A DNA stretch of 64,000 nucleotides from Euzebya tangerina (GCF_003074135.1 NZ_PPDK01000003.1:62001-126000); one strand, 5' to 3'. Positions 1-12,441 are shown, counted from the first letter of the stretch. Program-made: numbers and translations. The notes: a model not told the origin generated them from the letters alone.

Positions 1-220
1 CCTCCGCCAGCACGAACTCCTGCCCTGACGGCGGGTCCAGGACGACCAGGTGACCCGGAGCACGGTAGCCCCGGACGTAGTCGACGAACCGGTCTGCGCC
101 GGTGAGGTAGGCGATCGGCCCGACACCGGCGTCACCCTGTTCGGACTGCGCTCCAACAGGGCCCGGAGCAATGAGGGCGAGTACGAGAGCCGCGAGGGCA
201 AGAACGCGAGCGTGGGACAT
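1..220 (-). CDS. Secreted protein, N-terminal fragment cut by the left window edge
   Basis: Only the first 73 codons are visible; the gene continues to the left. The ATG at 220 has AGGAG ten bases upstream. Residues 1-24 form a clear Sec signal peptide: basic start (MSHAR), hydrophobic core (VLALAALVLALIA) and a small-residue cleavage region (GPVGA/QS). The mature part contains GADRF and GQEF stretches but too little is present to name a family. It is divergent from the PPOX gene at 273. A relation to the CWB2 proteins further right is possible but not shown by these residues. Confidence 0.7.
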   Translation of the reverse strand, partial: MSHARVLALAALVLALIAPGPVGAQSEQGDAGVGPIAYLTGADRFVDYVRGYRAPGHLVVLDPPSGQEFVLAE

Positions 221-258
221 GACACGAGAACTCCTGGCGAGACTGGCAGGTTCACTTC

Positions 259-264
259 TAGAGT
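259..264 (+). promoter_or_regulatory. -10 box (TAGAGT) of the PPOX gene
   Basis: TAGAGT lies eight bases before the ATG at 273, with no Shine-Dalgarno sequence between them. This spacing predicts a leaderless transcript and supports the 273 start over upstream in-frame codons. Confidence 0.5.
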
Positions 265-272
265 TGAGACCG

Positions 273-701
273 ATGGCCGCCGACCGTGATACAGACGCCA
301 TCGACGAGGCGGACTACATTTTGCTGGTCACCTTCCGCCAGGACGGCTCGCCCGTCCCCACACCGGTGTGGGTCCACGGCTCAGACGGTTCCTACGCCGT
401 GATGACGAAGGTCGACACGCACAAGGTCAGCCGGCTCCGCCAGGACAGCCGGGTTGAGGTCGCACCCTGTGACATCCGCGGCAACATCGCCCCAGGAGCA
501 CCACGGTTCACCGGGACTGCCCGGCTGGAAACCGACCCTGACGTCGTGGCACGGACCGTCCAGGCCATCACCGGTCAGTACGGCTTCCGGGGCACGGTCA
601 TGCGCCTGCTCCGCCGCGGCCGCGACCTGCTCCCCGGGGATCGCGAGGAGACGCACCTTATCGTCCAGATCACCCTCGACGACCGGCTGGACGACGGCTG
701 A
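273..701 (+). CDS. PPOX-class, probably F420-dependent, oxidoreductase
   Basis: A 142-residue single-domain protein of the pyridoxamine-phosphate-oxidase-like split-barrel fold. It resembles the Rv2061/TIGR03666 family: an early strand ILLVTFRQDGSPVPTPVWV, a middle TGTARLETDPDVVARTV and a C-terminal ETHLIVQI strand. Family members bind F420 or flavin and reduce small substrates; the substrate here is unknown. The start is set by a -10 box eight bases upstream. The gene converges on atpC, with six bases between the stop codons, so the two transcripts probably meet there. FMN cannot be excluded as the cofactor. Confidence 0.8.
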   Translation: MAADRDTDAIDEADYILLVTFRQDGSPVPTPVWVHGSDGSYAVMTKVDTHKVSRLRQDSRVEVAPCDIRGNIAPGAPRFTGTARLETDPDVVARTVQAITGQYGFRGTVMRLLRRGRDLLPGDREETHLIVQITLDDRLDDG

Positions 702-707
702 GCAGGC

Positions 708-1004
708 CTACGCCTGCGAAGCCTCCAGCTTGGCGAACGCCGCGTCCTTGTCGTCCACCCGCTCGGCCTTGTCGGCCAGCACGGTCAGTTGACCGTCGGC
801 GAACTCGAGGAAGCCGGAGCGCACGAGGTACGTCACGGCCGACCCGTCCGGAAGGTGGAGTTCGAGCGGCGCCGGGGCCAACAGCAGCAGCGCGGGCTGA
901 TGCCCCTCAAGGATCCCGATCTCACCCTCGGTCGAGCGGGCGGAGCAGGACACCACCTCACCCTCGAACAGGGCCTCGTCGGGACTGACGACCTTGGCGT
1001 CCAC
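708..1004 (-). CDS. atpC: ATP synthase F1 epsilon subunit, short form
   Basis: Epsilon links the gamma shaft to the c-ring. The 98 residues contain the N-terminal beta sandwich (VVSPDEALFEGEVVSCSA, GEIGILEGHQPALLLLAP, GFLEFADGQLTVLAD). After about residue 85 only a short tail remains, so the C-terminal two-helix domain of typical 120-140-residue epsilon subunits is missing. It is the last gene of the operon and starts two bases after the atpD stop, so translation is probably coupled. Loss of the helical hairpin implies that epsilon-type inhibition of ATP hydrolysis is reduced or absent. Confidence 0.95.
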   Translation of the reverse strand: MDAKVVSPDEALFEGEVVSCSARSTEGEIGILEGHQPALLLLAPAPLELHLPDGSAVTYLVRSGFLEFADGQLTVLADKAERVDDKDAAFAKLEASQA

Positions 1005-1006
1005 CT

Positions 1007-3378
<2,372 letters not shown>

Positions 3379-3425
3379 GTGGTGAGTGTGTCCTGACTAG
3401 GTCGGAACGGGTGGGTGGTGTGGGG

Positions 3426-5048
<1,623 letters not shown>

Positions 5049-5145
5049 CTGAAGAGTCTTTCGATGGTGCGTGTGGGGTTTGCGTTGGCTTCGGGTGAGG
5101 GTTGCGGACTGCCGGGGTATCGGGCGGTCGGGCGTCCAGGGTCGG

Positions 5146-5679
5146 CTACGCGCTGGCGAGCGTGGCGCGGATCTCGGTGAGCTGCTTGGCCACCGAGCCG
5201 TCGATGACGTTGTCACCGAGTTGGACGACGATGCCGCCGAGCAGGTCTGGGTCGACGACGACCTTCACCTCGACCGGCCGGCCCTCGCGCTGCTCCAGTG
5301 CCTTGCCGAGCGCCAGGCGCTGGCGCTCGCTGATCGGCTTGGCCGAGCGGACCGTGGCCACGCTGGCACCACGGGCCTCCGCGGCCTCGCTGATCACGAC
5401 CTTCGCTATTGATCCGACGTTGCGGATCTGACTGGCGCTCAGCAGCAGCTGGACGGCCGAGGCGGTGGTCGTGTGCGCCTTGGACAGCAGATCGCTGACG
5501 GCTGTGCTGCGGGCCTCCAGCGGAACCGACGGGTCGGTCAGCTTGTCGCGGAGCTCGTTGGTGGTGTCGACCGCCTCGGCGAACTGGAACAGCTCGTCGG
5601 CGACGCGGTCGGCAACACCCTCGGCACGGGCGATCGTCGTGATCGCCTTGCCGTAGGCGGTAGCGAGGTCATCGGCCAC
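5146..5679 (-). CDS. atpH: ATP synthase F1 delta subunit
   Basis: Peripheral-stalk subunit that joins F1 to the b dimer, 177 residues. It begins [17 protein letters not shown] and has the six-helix N-terminal domain, then the C-terminal [19 protein letters not shown] and [21 protein letters not shown] signatures. Delta is a separate protein here, unlike the fused b-delta protein of Mycobacterium. It is 24 bases downstream of atpF. Confidence 0.96.
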   Translation of the reverse strand: MADDLATAYGKAITTIARAEGVADRVADELFQFAEAVDTTNELRDKLTDPSVPLEARSTAVSDLLSKAHTTTASAVQLLLSASQIRNVGSIAKVVISEAAEARGASVATVRSAKPISERQRLALGKALEQREGRPVEVKVVVDPDLLGGIVVQLGDNVIDGSVAKQLTEIRATLASA

Positions 5680-5703
5680 GGTGGTGGGCTCCTCTTGGGT
5701 GGG

Positions 5704-6246
5704 TCAGTTGTTGGTGGAGAGCTGGCTGATGAACTGGTCGACCAGCTGATCGTGCTGGGACTGGTCCACTTCCTTGGCCACGATCTTGGACGCGATGTCG
5801 GTCGAGAGGGTCGCGACCTGACCGCGCAACTCCTGGAGGGCACGACTCCGCTCGGCCTCGGCCTCCGCGGCGGCACGGGCGCGGATCGCGTCGGCCTCCT
5901 CCTCAGCTTTGGCGACGATGTCGGCCTTCAGGCGCTCGGCGTCGGCCTTGGCGTCCTCGACGATCTGGTTCGCCTCGTTGCGGGACTCCTGCAGGGAGGC
6001 TTCGTAGTCGCGACGCGACTTCTCCGCCTCGGCCAGCTGGGTCTCGGCCTCTTCGATGCGGCCGTGGATGGCGCTGCGCCGCTCATCCAGGGTCTTGTTC
6101 ACCTGCGGGTAGACCCGGCCCCAGATCACCGCGAACAGGATGGCGAAGGAGATGAAGCCCCAGACGAGCTCGGGGAAGGGCGGCAGCAGCTGCAGCTCGG
6201 GGTCCACCCCGCTCTCTGCAGCAAGGATCAGTACGGAGTTCGGCAT
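5704..6246 (-). CDS. atpF: ATP synthase Fo b subunit
   Basis: Peripheral stalk, 180 residues. A short N-terminus is followed by one membrane segment (LVWGFISFAILFAVIWGRV, about residues 28-46), then a long charged amphipathic helix rich in Glu, Ala and Arg (DERRSAIHGRIEEAETQLAEA onward) that forms the right-handed coiled coil. The first residues (PNSVLILAAE) resemble an export start, as in other actinobacterial b subunits. It starts 12 bases after the atpE stop. Confidence 0.96.
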   Translation of the reverse strand: MPNSVLILAAESGVDPELQLLPPFPELVWGFISFAILFAVIWGRVYPQVNKTLDERRSAIHGRIEEAETQLAEAEKSRRDYEASLQESRNEANQIVEDAKADAERLKADIVAKAEEEADAIRARAAAEAEAERSRALQELRGQVATLSTDIASKIVAKEVDQSQHDQLVDQFISQLSTNN

Positions 6247-6258
6247 GGGAACCGACCC

Positions 6259-6480
6259 CTACGCGTTGATGATGAACGCGAGCACGAATCCCAGCAGCGC
6301 CAGGGCCTCGACCACGGCGATGCCGATGAACATCGTGGTTCTGACCATGCCGGCGGCCTCGGGCTGGCGGGCCATGGACTCGATCGCGCCGCGGATCAAC
6401 ATGCCGAGGCCGATGCCCGGCCCGAGTGTTCCGAGGCCGAAGACCAGGCCGACGCCGATGACTCCGATGTCACCTTCCAT
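6259..6480 (-). CDS. atpE: ATP synthase Fo c subunit
   Basis: Proton-carrying ring subunit, 73 residues, a two-helix hairpin. Helix 1 is glycine-rich (VGLVFGLGTLGPGIGLGML), the polar loop carries ARQPE, and helix 2 holds the essential carboxylate in the sequence VVEALALLGFVLAFII. A good Shine-Dalgarno sequence (AAAAGGA) precedes the ATG, and a strong hairpin lies about 30 bases upstream in the atpB-atpE gap. The ring needs many copies, so extra translation of this gene is expected. Confidence 0.97.
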   Translation of the reverse strand: MEGDIGVIGVGLVFGLGTLGPGIGLGMLIRGAIESMARQPEAAGMVRTTMFIGIAVVEALALLGFVLAFIINA

Positions 6481-6509
6481 GTCAATGTCCTTTTCTTTGT
6501 CAGGTGATG

Positions 6510-6526
6510 CCGTGCACTCTGCACGG
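6510..6526 (-). promoter_or_regulatory. Intercistronic hairpin between atpB and atpE
   Basis: Seven-base perfect arms CCGTGCA and TGCACGG flank a three-base loop. Flanking bases (GATG on one side, CATC on the other, with one bulge) can lengthen the stem. It lies in the 78-base gap upstream of the atpE ribosome-binding site. A role in mRNA stability or in raising AtpE yield is inference. Confidence 0.5.
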
Positions 6527-6558
6527 TCATCTGATTTACGTACGGGGGTTGGGGAGTG

Positions 6559-7374
6559 CTAGTGCTCCGGCTCGACCGCGCCGGCCAGGTACACCGCAGC
6601 GAGGATCGCGAAGATGTAGGCCTGCAGGAAACTCACGAAGCCCTCGAAGGCGACGGTGATCGGTCCCAGGGCCAGCGTCAGGATGCCGACCGGAAGGCCG
6701 GCCAGGTTGGAGCCCTCGGGGATGATCCCGGGGAGTCTGAAGAAGGCGTGCGTCGCCAGGAAGACGATGGTCAGCAGGATGTGTCCGGCGACCATGTTGG
6801 CGAAGAGCCGTACCGTGAGGGTCAGCGGGCGGAGGATGAAGGTCGACACCAGCTCGATCGGGGTCAGCAGGATATAGACCGGCTTCGGGACGCCTGGCGG
6901 AAAGGCGACTTCCTTGAAGTAGGACAGGCCCTGGTACTTGATCCCGGTGCCGACGAAGACGACCAGTGTGATCAGCGCCAGGATCAGCGGGATCGCGATG
7001 CGTGAGGTCGAGGGGAAGTTCACGAACGGGATGATCTTGAACATGTTGTTGAACAACACGAACAGGAAGATGGTGGTGAGGAAGGGCGCGAACTTCTTGC
7101 CCTCGGGCCCGATGATGTCGACGGCGATACCGTCACGGACGAACTCGACGATCGACTCGCCGATGCTCTGCAGCTTGCCGGGGATCACCTTCGGGTTGTT
7201 GAACGCCAGCAGCATCAGGATGGAAGCGAACAGGACGCTGAAGAAGATGATCAGGTAGACACGGGTCACCCCGACACCCGCGATCTCGAACAGCGGCGGG
7301 AGGTTGAAGATCTCCCCTGCTGGCGGGACTTTGAAGTCTGCGCCGTAGGGTTCGGCTGCAAGTACCAGGTTCAC
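6559..7374 (-). CDS. atpB: ATP synthase Fo a subunit
   Basis: Membrane subunit that forms the proton half-channels, 271 residues with five to six hydrophobic segments. The essential arginine is in LTVRLFANMVAGHILL, and the C-terminal helix carries FVSFLQAYIFAILAAVYL. The GTG start overlaps the stop of the upstream membrane gene by four bases (GTGA). It is followed by a 78-base gap containing a hairpin, then atpE. Confidence 0.97.
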   Translation of the reverse strand: MNLVLAAEPYGADFKVPPAGEIFNLPPLFEIAGVGVTRVYLIIFFSVLFASILMLLAFNNPKVIPGKLQSIGESIVEFVRDGIAVDIIGPEGKKFAPFLTTIFLFVLFNNMFKIIPFVNFPSTSRIAIPLILALITLVVFVGTGIKYQGLSYFKEVAFPPGVPKPVYILLTPIELVSTFILRPLTLTVRLFANMVAGHILLTIVFLATHAFFRLPGIIPEGSNLAGLPVGILTLALGPITVAFEGFVSFLQAYIFAILAAVYLAGAVEPEH

Positions 7375-7841
7375 GCGTGCTGCCTTTCTGAACCGCTGGG
7401 TTGAGGGCTGGTGACCGACGCCTTCGTGGCGTCGATCCAGAAGAATCGGGGGTCTCGGGCCGCGGTGACCATCTCACCGGCGAGGGACGCGACCAGTCCG
7501 ATGGCAAGGCCACCGGCGTAGGCGGTCATCGGCAGGTCGGTGAACCGCCAGACGGCCGCGAAGATGGTAACACCCAGCATCAACCGCTGGGCCAGCGCCG
7601 CCATCGCCATTGCGATCACCGCGTCGTTGCCCGCTCGTGCACCCAGGCGGTAGAGCGGGAGGGCCGAGAGGGACAGCAGCGCCACCGTGGCCGCACCCAG
7701 TGCTGCCGCTGGGGCTTGGGTCGAGTCGAGACCGATCAGCACAGCCCCCACCCACACGAGCGCGGCTGTCACCACGGACGCCGCCGCACCACGGAGGGCC
7801 AGACGGGCCTCGGGTGCAGCGATCGCTGACGGGGATGGCAT
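7371..7841 (-). CDS. ATP synthase subunit I-type membrane protein
   Basis: A 156-residue protein with four hydrophobic segments (around VVTAALVWVGAVLIGL, LGAATVALLSLSALPLY, RLMLGVTIFAAVW and GGLAIGLVASLAG). Its position between atpZ and atpB matches the AtpI family, which helps c-ring or Fo assembly. The ATG at 7841 gives a natural start (MPSPSAIAAPEARLAL). A GTG at 7907 would overlap the atpZ stop (GTGA) and add 22 residues, so the upstream start stays possible. It overlaps atpB by four bases. Confidence 0.75.
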   Translation of the reverse strand: MPSPSAIAAPEARLALRGAAASVVTAALVWVGAVLIGLDSTQAPAAALGAATVALLSLSALPLYRLGARAGNDAVIAMAMAALAQRLMLGVTIFAAVWRFTDLPMTAYAGGLAIGLVASLAGEMVTAARDPRFFWIDATKASVTSPQPSGSERQHA

Positions 7842-7903
7842 GAGGGGCAGCCTTGCGAGTTGAAGGAGTGGTCGGGCTCGGTTGAGGCAGTACGTGTCTG
7901 GTG

Positions 7904-8191
7904 TCACCGGTCCGGCGACGGGTCGGCGTGCTCCTGCACCTCTGGTTGTCCCTGTGACGGGGCAGCATCAGCAGGAGGATCGTCGTCCTGGGACCGGATG
8001 TATAGCAGGTAGATCCCGGTCATGTTGCCGACAACAAAGCCGATCAGCATGAACACCGGGCCGGTCTCGAGCCACCGGTCGACCAGCCACCCGACTCCAC
8101 CCCAGGTGAAGATCGCGGCAAGCAGGTCGGCCGTGAACTCGGATGACCTGTCGGTCTTGGTGGTGCCCCCGAGAACTCGTGACGGTTTCAC
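7904..8191 (-). CDS. AtpZ/AtpI-family small membrane protein, first gene of the ATP synthase operon
   Basis: A 95-residue protein with two membrane helices (LLAAIFTWGGVGWLVDRWL and FMLIGFVVGNMTGIYLLYI), the AtpZ (PF09527) pattern, followed by an acidic Pro/Asp-rich tail. The GTG at 8191 is chosen because AGGAGGAA lies five bases upstream. An in-frame GTG at 8221 has no Shine-Dalgarno sequence. A well-formed promoter lies 48-76 bases upstream, so this gene leads the operon. Confidence 0.8.
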   Translation of the reverse strand: MKPSRVLGGTTKTDRSSEFTADLLAAIFTWGGVGWLVDRWLETGPVFMLIGFVVGNMTGIYLLYIRSQDDDPPADAAPSQGQPEVQEHADPSPDR

Positions 8192-8238
8192 CCGCGTTTC
8201 CTCCTCGTTGGCCAGTACCACGCTCGACCGCTTGTGAA

Positions 8239-8267
8239 AACGTACACAAAGTCCCTGGGGGTGACAA
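8239..8267 (-). promoter_or_regulatory. Promoter of the ATP synthase operon
   Basis: On the minus strand TTGTCA (8262-8267) and TACGTT (8239-8244) are separated by exactly 17 bases. They lie just upstream of atpZ and no other match this good is visible in the gap. Confidence 0.6.
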
Positions 8268-8321
8268 CTACGTGAGAGGTAGGTGCCGTTTCAATGTGGC
8301 GGTACCCGGCATTTGTGCAGG

Positions 8322-9539
8322 TCACGAGGGGTGGCCTGGGGAATCTCCCGGCCGGTGGAAGCCCGGGTGGCGCCGGATGTTGGACCCGTCCTCCACGGCG
8401 CGACGCTCCTGCTCGGCGCGAGCGTCGGTCAGCCGTCGTCGCAACGCCAGACCCAGCGTCCAGAGGACCAGGACGACGGCGCCGACCCCGGCCACGGTGA
8501 ACGGCCAGGTCGTGTCCGTCATCGCCGGACCGACGACGACCACGGCGAGCAGGGCTGACCAGATGTAGAGCAGGATGACGGCTTGTCGCTGGGAGTTGCC
8601 GATCTCCACCATGCGGTGGTGCAGGTGCTTGCGATCAGGGGTGGCGATGCCCTGGCCGCTGACCAACCGGCGGATGATCGCCAGGGCGATGTCGAGGAAG
8701 GGGAGCGCCAGGACGAGGGCGGGGATCAGGACGGGGATGGAGACGACGAAGAAGTCGCTGCGCGTCGGTTCGGCGGTGTTGCCGATGGCGCTGACCCCGG
8801 CGGCAGCGAGCAGCAGGCCGAGCAGCATCGAGCCGGTGTCGCCCATGAAGATGGAGGCCGGGTGGGTGTTGAACACCAGGAATCCGAAGCACGCCCCGAT
8901 GATGGCGGCCAGGACCAGGCTGGCGGAGGCGATGGTCGGGGTGACCACCACCTGGCCCTGCGGGACGAACTGGGTGTAGACGAAAAGCGCGGCGGCGGCG
9001 ATGGCGACGATCCCGGCGGCCAGGCCGTCCAGGCCGTCGATCAGGTTCACGGCGTTGATCATCGCCACCACCGCCACGATGGTCAGGAGGGCGGCGGCGT
9101 CGGGCGCGAGGGAGAAGATCCCGCCGTCGCCGAAGGGGATGTAGACGAAGTTGATCGTCAGGCCGAACAGGACCAGGACCCCGGCGGCGAGGACCTGGCC
9201 GGCGAGCTTGCCACCCGGGCCGAGCGAGCGGGTGTCGTCGATCAGCCCGACCAGAGTGATGACGGCGGCGGCGAGGACCACGCTCTCGGGCTCGGAGGTG
9301 GTGCGGAAGAGCTCGTCGAAGGCATCCAGGCGGGTCGCGGCCAGCAGGGCGATGACGACACCGAAGAGGATGGCCAGCCCACCGATCTCAGGGGTGGCGC
9401 GATCGTGGATGTCTCGCTCGCCGGGGCGCTTCACGGCACCGATGGCGAAGGCCAGGCGCTTCACGGCGGGGGTCGCCAGCACGACCGCGACGAAGCTCGC
9501 GCCCGCCACGATCAGGTGATCCATGAGTTGGGGGTCCAT
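8322..9539 (-). CDS. wecA: WecA/MraY-family polyprenyl-phosphate sugar-1-phosphate transferase
   Basis: Transfers a sugar-1-phosphate, probably GlcNAc-1-P, from UDP-sugar to undecaprenyl or decaprenyl phosphate at the start of cell-wall linker or polysaccharide synthesis. It has 405 residues and about ten membrane segments. Family motifs are DDTRSLGPGGKLAGQ, NAVNLIDGLDGLAAG, MGDTGSMLLG and DRKHLHHRM. The ATG at 9539 matches the family N-terminus (MDPQLMDHLIVAGA). Mycobacterium has the same gene (Rv1302) directly before its atp operon. The C-terminal 25 residues are hydrophilic. Confidence 0.93.
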   Translation of the reverse strand: MDPQLMDHLIVAGASFVAVVLATPAVKRLAFAIGAVKRPGERDIHDRATPEIGGLAILFGVVIALLAATRLDAFDELFRTTSEPESVVLAAAVITLVGLIDDTRSLGPGGKLAGQVLAAGVLVLFGLTINFVYIPFGDGGIFSLAPDAAALLTIVAVVAMINAVNLIDGLDGLAAGIVAIAAAALFVYTQFVPQGQVVVTPTIASASLVLAAIIGACFGFLVFNTHPASIFMGDTGSMLLGLLLAAAGVSAIGNTAEPTRSDFFVVSIPVLIPALVLALPFLDIALAIIRRLVSGQGIATPDRKHLHHRMVEIGNSQRQAVILLYIWSALLAVVVVGPAMTDTTWPFTVAGVGAVVLVLWTLGLALRRRLTDARAEQERRAVEDGSNIRRHPGFHRPGDSPGHPS

Positions 9540-9907
9540 CGGGCACCGCTCACGGTACTGCCCCGTCGGCTCGGGTGGCAGGTTGCGAGGGGGTCGCGGC
9601 TCGACCGGCGGCGCCGAGCAGGCCGCTCGTGGGTTGTTCTGCCTCCACCACTCGGTTGAAGTCGCCGAGTTGGAGGCAGTCTGACCGGTCGTGGCCGAGA
9701 GATCGGGGCGATCGCCGCTTCGGGGGAAGCAATTCGCCCGCGGGTGGAGGCAAACTGCCCGTTGGTTGCGCGAGGACCACCCTCCCCGACTCGAATGGAG
9801 CGGTGTCCCGCGAGCACCGGTACGGCGTGACCCAGGCCCCGCGTGTTTGTCCACAGCCAGCCCGACTTTCCTCTCGGAGAATCCGCTGGATCGCGCAGGC
9901 TTGTCGG
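9540..9907. other. Intergenic region between wecA and the AbiEi-type gene
   Basis: No gene is supported here. Both flanking genes read away from it, so it should hold two promoters. A TACCGT box lies 12 bases before the wecA start. The region contains three copies of the GGAGGCA repeat (9631-9646 inverted, 9672-9687, 9746-9761) and a weaker partial copy near 9727. Confidence 0.6.
9631..9761. repeat. Dispersed GGAGGCA repeat, left cluster (three copies)
   Basis: Copies at 9672-9687 and 9746-9761 read plus; the copy at 9631-9646 reads minus. The shared form is GGAGGCA followed by R-W-M-Y-G-CCCG-like bases. The same word occurs four more times on the other side of the AbiEi-type gene. Confidence 0.7.
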
Positions 9908-10948
9908 ATGTCTGTCCTGCCTCCTCATGTTCTGACAGCTCTTCGAGGGTCACCCGGTCGGGTCGCACACCGCGCCGACCTCGTGGGACCCGGTGCCGGC
10001 CGGACGACGATTGATCGGCTGGTCATGGCGGGGGCGCTGCAGGCACTGGCGCCGGGATGGGTCCGGGCCCACGGCGACGGCGCCCCGTGGCAGATCGCAC
10101 ACCTGGCGACAGGCCGAGCGAGGCGCCGCGGGATCCCAGCACTCGTATCCGGCGTGGAGGCGCTTCGGCTTGCGGGCTGCGAGTTGGAGGCGCCCGAGCG
10201 ACCGCTCATCCTCCTGCCCCATGGCTGCCGGCCGCGCCACCGTCACGCCGTCGTGGTCGACCGGAACGGCGTGGCGCTGCCCAGCCCGCTCTACCGCACC
10301 AGGCAGCGCCGGGACCTTGGTGACCTCCAGGCGCTTCGGCACCACGGTTTGTGGACGACAGGCACCGCGGTGGCACTGGCAGACGTCGCCGTTCCCGGAG
10401 ACGGCACCGCCGTATCAGACGACGAGTTGCGCAGAACGCTGTACGCGGTTCGGAACCAACTGAGGGTGATGCCAGCAGAACTCGTCCATGCGTGGCAGTT
10501 GCTCACGCACGCGGGGGCCACGCGGCTGCTGCGCATGGCCGAGGCGGGCGACCTCGAACACGAGAGCGTCGCGGAGCGAACCGTCTATCGAGAGGTGTTC
10601 CAGGCCTTCCCACCGGCACCGGACTGCCAGGTGTGGTTGGCACCGGACATCCGGGTCGACTACGCCTACCTGGCTGCCGGCATGGTCTTGGAGTACCTCG
10701 GCGAGGCAGCGCACGCGCACAGCGTCGACCGGGACGGCACTCGCACCTACGCCCTACGTCGGCTCGGCTTCGACATGTTCGGCATCACGAAGTCCATGCT
10801 GAAGGACAAGCCCGGACTGGCAGCGACGGTGCACTCGACGCGGCGCGAGCGGGAGCAACTCATCCTCGACGGCCGTCTGCCTCGTCCAGCAGTGCCAGCC
10901 CAGCCGGATCGCCTGACGCCTCTGCGGACGCTGCACGCGCTGGGCTGA
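9908..10948 (+). CDS. AbiEi-type antitoxin-domain protein, orphan
   Basis: A 346-residue protein. The N-terminal 60 residues form a winged-helix-like domain (VLTALRGSPGRVAHRADL, TTIDRLVMAGALQALAPGWV) like AbiEi antitoxin-domain proteins of actinobacteria. The C-terminal half has a DUF559-like, PD-(D/E)XK-type region (IRVDYAYLAAGMVLEYLGE and LRRLGFD) with incomplete catalytic residues. No AbiEii nucleotidyltransferase toxin lies on either side. The start ATG at 9908 has only a weak upstream signal. Short repeats flank it on both sides, which may mark a transferred or self-regulated unit. Confidence 0.7.
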   Translation: MSVLPPHVLTALRGSPGRVAHRADLVGPGAGRTTIDRLVMAGALQALAPGWVRAHGDGAPWQIAHLATGRARRRGIPALVSGVEALRLAGCELEAPERPLILLPHGCRPRHRHAVVVDRNGVALPSPLYRTRQRRDLGDLQALRHHGLWTTGTAVALADVAVPGDGTAVSDDELRRTLYAVRNQLRVMPAELVHAWQLLTHAGATRLLRMAEAGDLEHESVAERTVYREVFQAFPPAPDCQVWLAPDIRVDYAYLAAGMVLEYLGEAAHAHSVDRDGTRTYALRRLGFDMFGITKSMLKDKPGLAATVHSTRREREQLILDGRLPRPAVPAQPDRLTPLRTLHALG

Positions 10949-10963
10949 TCGCGCTCGGCTTCT

Positions 10964-11019
10964 ACGGGCCCTGGGTACAGGGCTCGCGAGGCCCGTCGTC
11001 CGGAGCCTCCAACGCTCCG
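10964..11019 (+). terminator. Paired hairpins after the AbiEi-type gene
   Basis: ACGGGCC (10964-10970) pairs with GGCCCGT (10990-10996), and CGGAGC (11001-11006) pairs with GCTCCG (11014-11019). They follow the stop codon of the plus-strand gene and face glyA. There is no T-run, so intrinsic termination is tentative. Confidence 0.35.
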
Positions 11020-11022
11020 CCG

Positions 11023-11153
11023 CGGGCGTTCTGCCTCCAGACTCCCCCGTGCCTGTTCCCACTGGAGGCACGCTGACCTATCCGGGTCAAGAGACGCGGG
11101 GTTTCAACGCCGCAGCGGAGGCAGAATGCCCGCTGCCGGAGGCAAAACGCCCG
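11023..11153. repeat. Dispersed GGAGGCA repeat, right cluster (four copies)
   Basis: Copies at 11023-11038 (inverted), 11064-11079, 11117-11132 and 11138-11153. The last two are 21 bases apart and differ only at single positions. The cluster fills the convergent gap between the AbiEi-type gene and glyA. Confidence 0.75.
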
Positions 11154-11178
11154 CGCAGACCCACCCAGCGGGCCTGGG

Positions 11179-12441
11179 TCAGGTCGTCGGGTCGGGGTAG
11201 GCCGGGAAGGCGGCGGAGAGCTCCGCCACCTCCTTCTTCACCGTGTCGACCTCGGATGCATCGCGGAGGACCCGGACGATGAGGCTCGCGATCTGGGCCA
11301 TCTCCTCGGTGCCCATGCCGACGGTGGTTGCTGCCGCGGTGCCCACCCGGATGCCGCTGGCCACCATCGGAGGGCGTGGGTCGTACGGGATCGCGTTCTT
11401 GTTCAGGGTGATCCCGGCTGCGTCACAGCGCTCTTCGGCTTCGGTCCCGGTGATGTCCAGGGACTGCAGGTCGGCCAGCAGGTAGTGGATGTCGGTTCCG
11501 CCCGAGACGATCCGGACGCCCTGCTGCGACAGGCCCTCCGCCAAGGCCCGAGCATTGGCCACGACACTCGCGGCGTAGTCGGCGAACGTGGGCGCCATCG
11601 CCTCCTTGAAGGCCACGGCCTTGCCGGCCACCACGTGCTCCAGCGGCCCACCCTGCATCATCGGGAAGACGGCCTTGTCGATGGCCTTGGCGTGCTCCTC
11701 GGTCGACAGGATCGTGCCACCCCGCGGGCCACGGAGGGTCTTGTGCGTCGTGAAGGTCGTCGCATCCGCGAAGGGGATCGGCGAGCGGTGGGCTCCACCG
11801 GCGACCAGACCGATGAAGTGGGCTGCGTCAACCATCAGCTTGGCGCCGACCTCATCGGCGATGGCCCGGAAGCCCTCGAAGTCCCAGTCCCGCGGATAGG
11901 CAGTGGCACCCGCGATGATCAGCTTCGGCCGCTGCTCGAGCGCGAGCGAACGGACCTCGTCCAGGTCGATCAGTTCGGTGTCCTCACGCACCCCGTAGGC
12001 CGCGATGTCGAACCACTTGCCACTGAAGTTGACCTTCGAGCCGTGCGTCAGGTGCCCACCGTGCGGCAGTGACATCGCGAGGACCGTGTCGCCGTGCTCG
12101 ACACCCAGCGCGAACATGGCGGCCATGTTGGCCGAGGCGCCCGAGTGCGGCTGGACGTTGGCGTGGTCGGCCCCGAAGAGCTGCTTGGCGCGCTCGATGG
12201 CTAGCGTCTCGGTCACGTCGACGAACTCGCAGCCGCCGTAGTAGCGCCGACCGGGGTATCCCTCGGCGTACTTGTTGGTGAGGACGCTGCCCTGCGCGGC
12301 GAGCACCGCCGGCGACGTCAGGTTCTCCGACGCGATCAGCTGCAGGTGCGTGCGTTGGCGGGTCAGCTCACTGGTGAGCGCCTCCGCAACCTCGGGGTCC
12401 TGCGCGGCAAGTTGGTCCCAGCTCGGGCCGTAGTAGGTCAT
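11179..12441 (-). CDS. glyA: Serine hydroxymethyltransferase
   Basis: PLP enzyme that converts serine and tetrahydrofolate to glycine and 5,10-methylene-THF, 420 residues. The PLP lysine is in [15 protein letters not shown]. Other signatures are [30 protein letters not shown] and [14 protein letters not shown]. The ATG at 12441 gives the normal start ([18 protein letters not shown]); a -10 box seven bases upstream supports it. It lies next to rpiB, 74 bases away, each with its own promoter. Confidence 0.98.
   Translation of the reverse strand: MTYYGPSWDQLAAQDPEVAEALTSELTRQRTHLQLIASENLTSPAVLAAQGSVLTNKYAEGYPGRRYYGGCEFVDVTETLAIERAKQLFGADHANVQPHSGASANMAAMFALGVEHGDTVLAMSLPHGGHLTHGSKVNFSGKWFDIAAYGVREDTELIDLDEVRSLALEQRPKLIIAGATAYPRDWDFEGFRAIADEVGAKLMVDAAHFIGLVAGGAHRSPIPFADATTFTTHKTLRGPRGGTILSTEEHAKAIDKAVFPMMQGGPLEHVVAGKAVAFKEAMAPTFADYAASVVANARALAEGLSQQGVRIVSGGTDIHYLLADLQSLDITGTEAEERCDAAGITLNKNAIPYDPRPPMVASGIRVGTAAATTVGMGTEEMAQIASLIVRVLRDASEVDTVKKEVAELSAAFPAYPDPTT

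Noticed and set aside
9908-10948. Complete AbiE toxin-antitoxin pair
   Set aside because: No AbiEii-type nucleotidyltransferase gene is present within reach on either strand.
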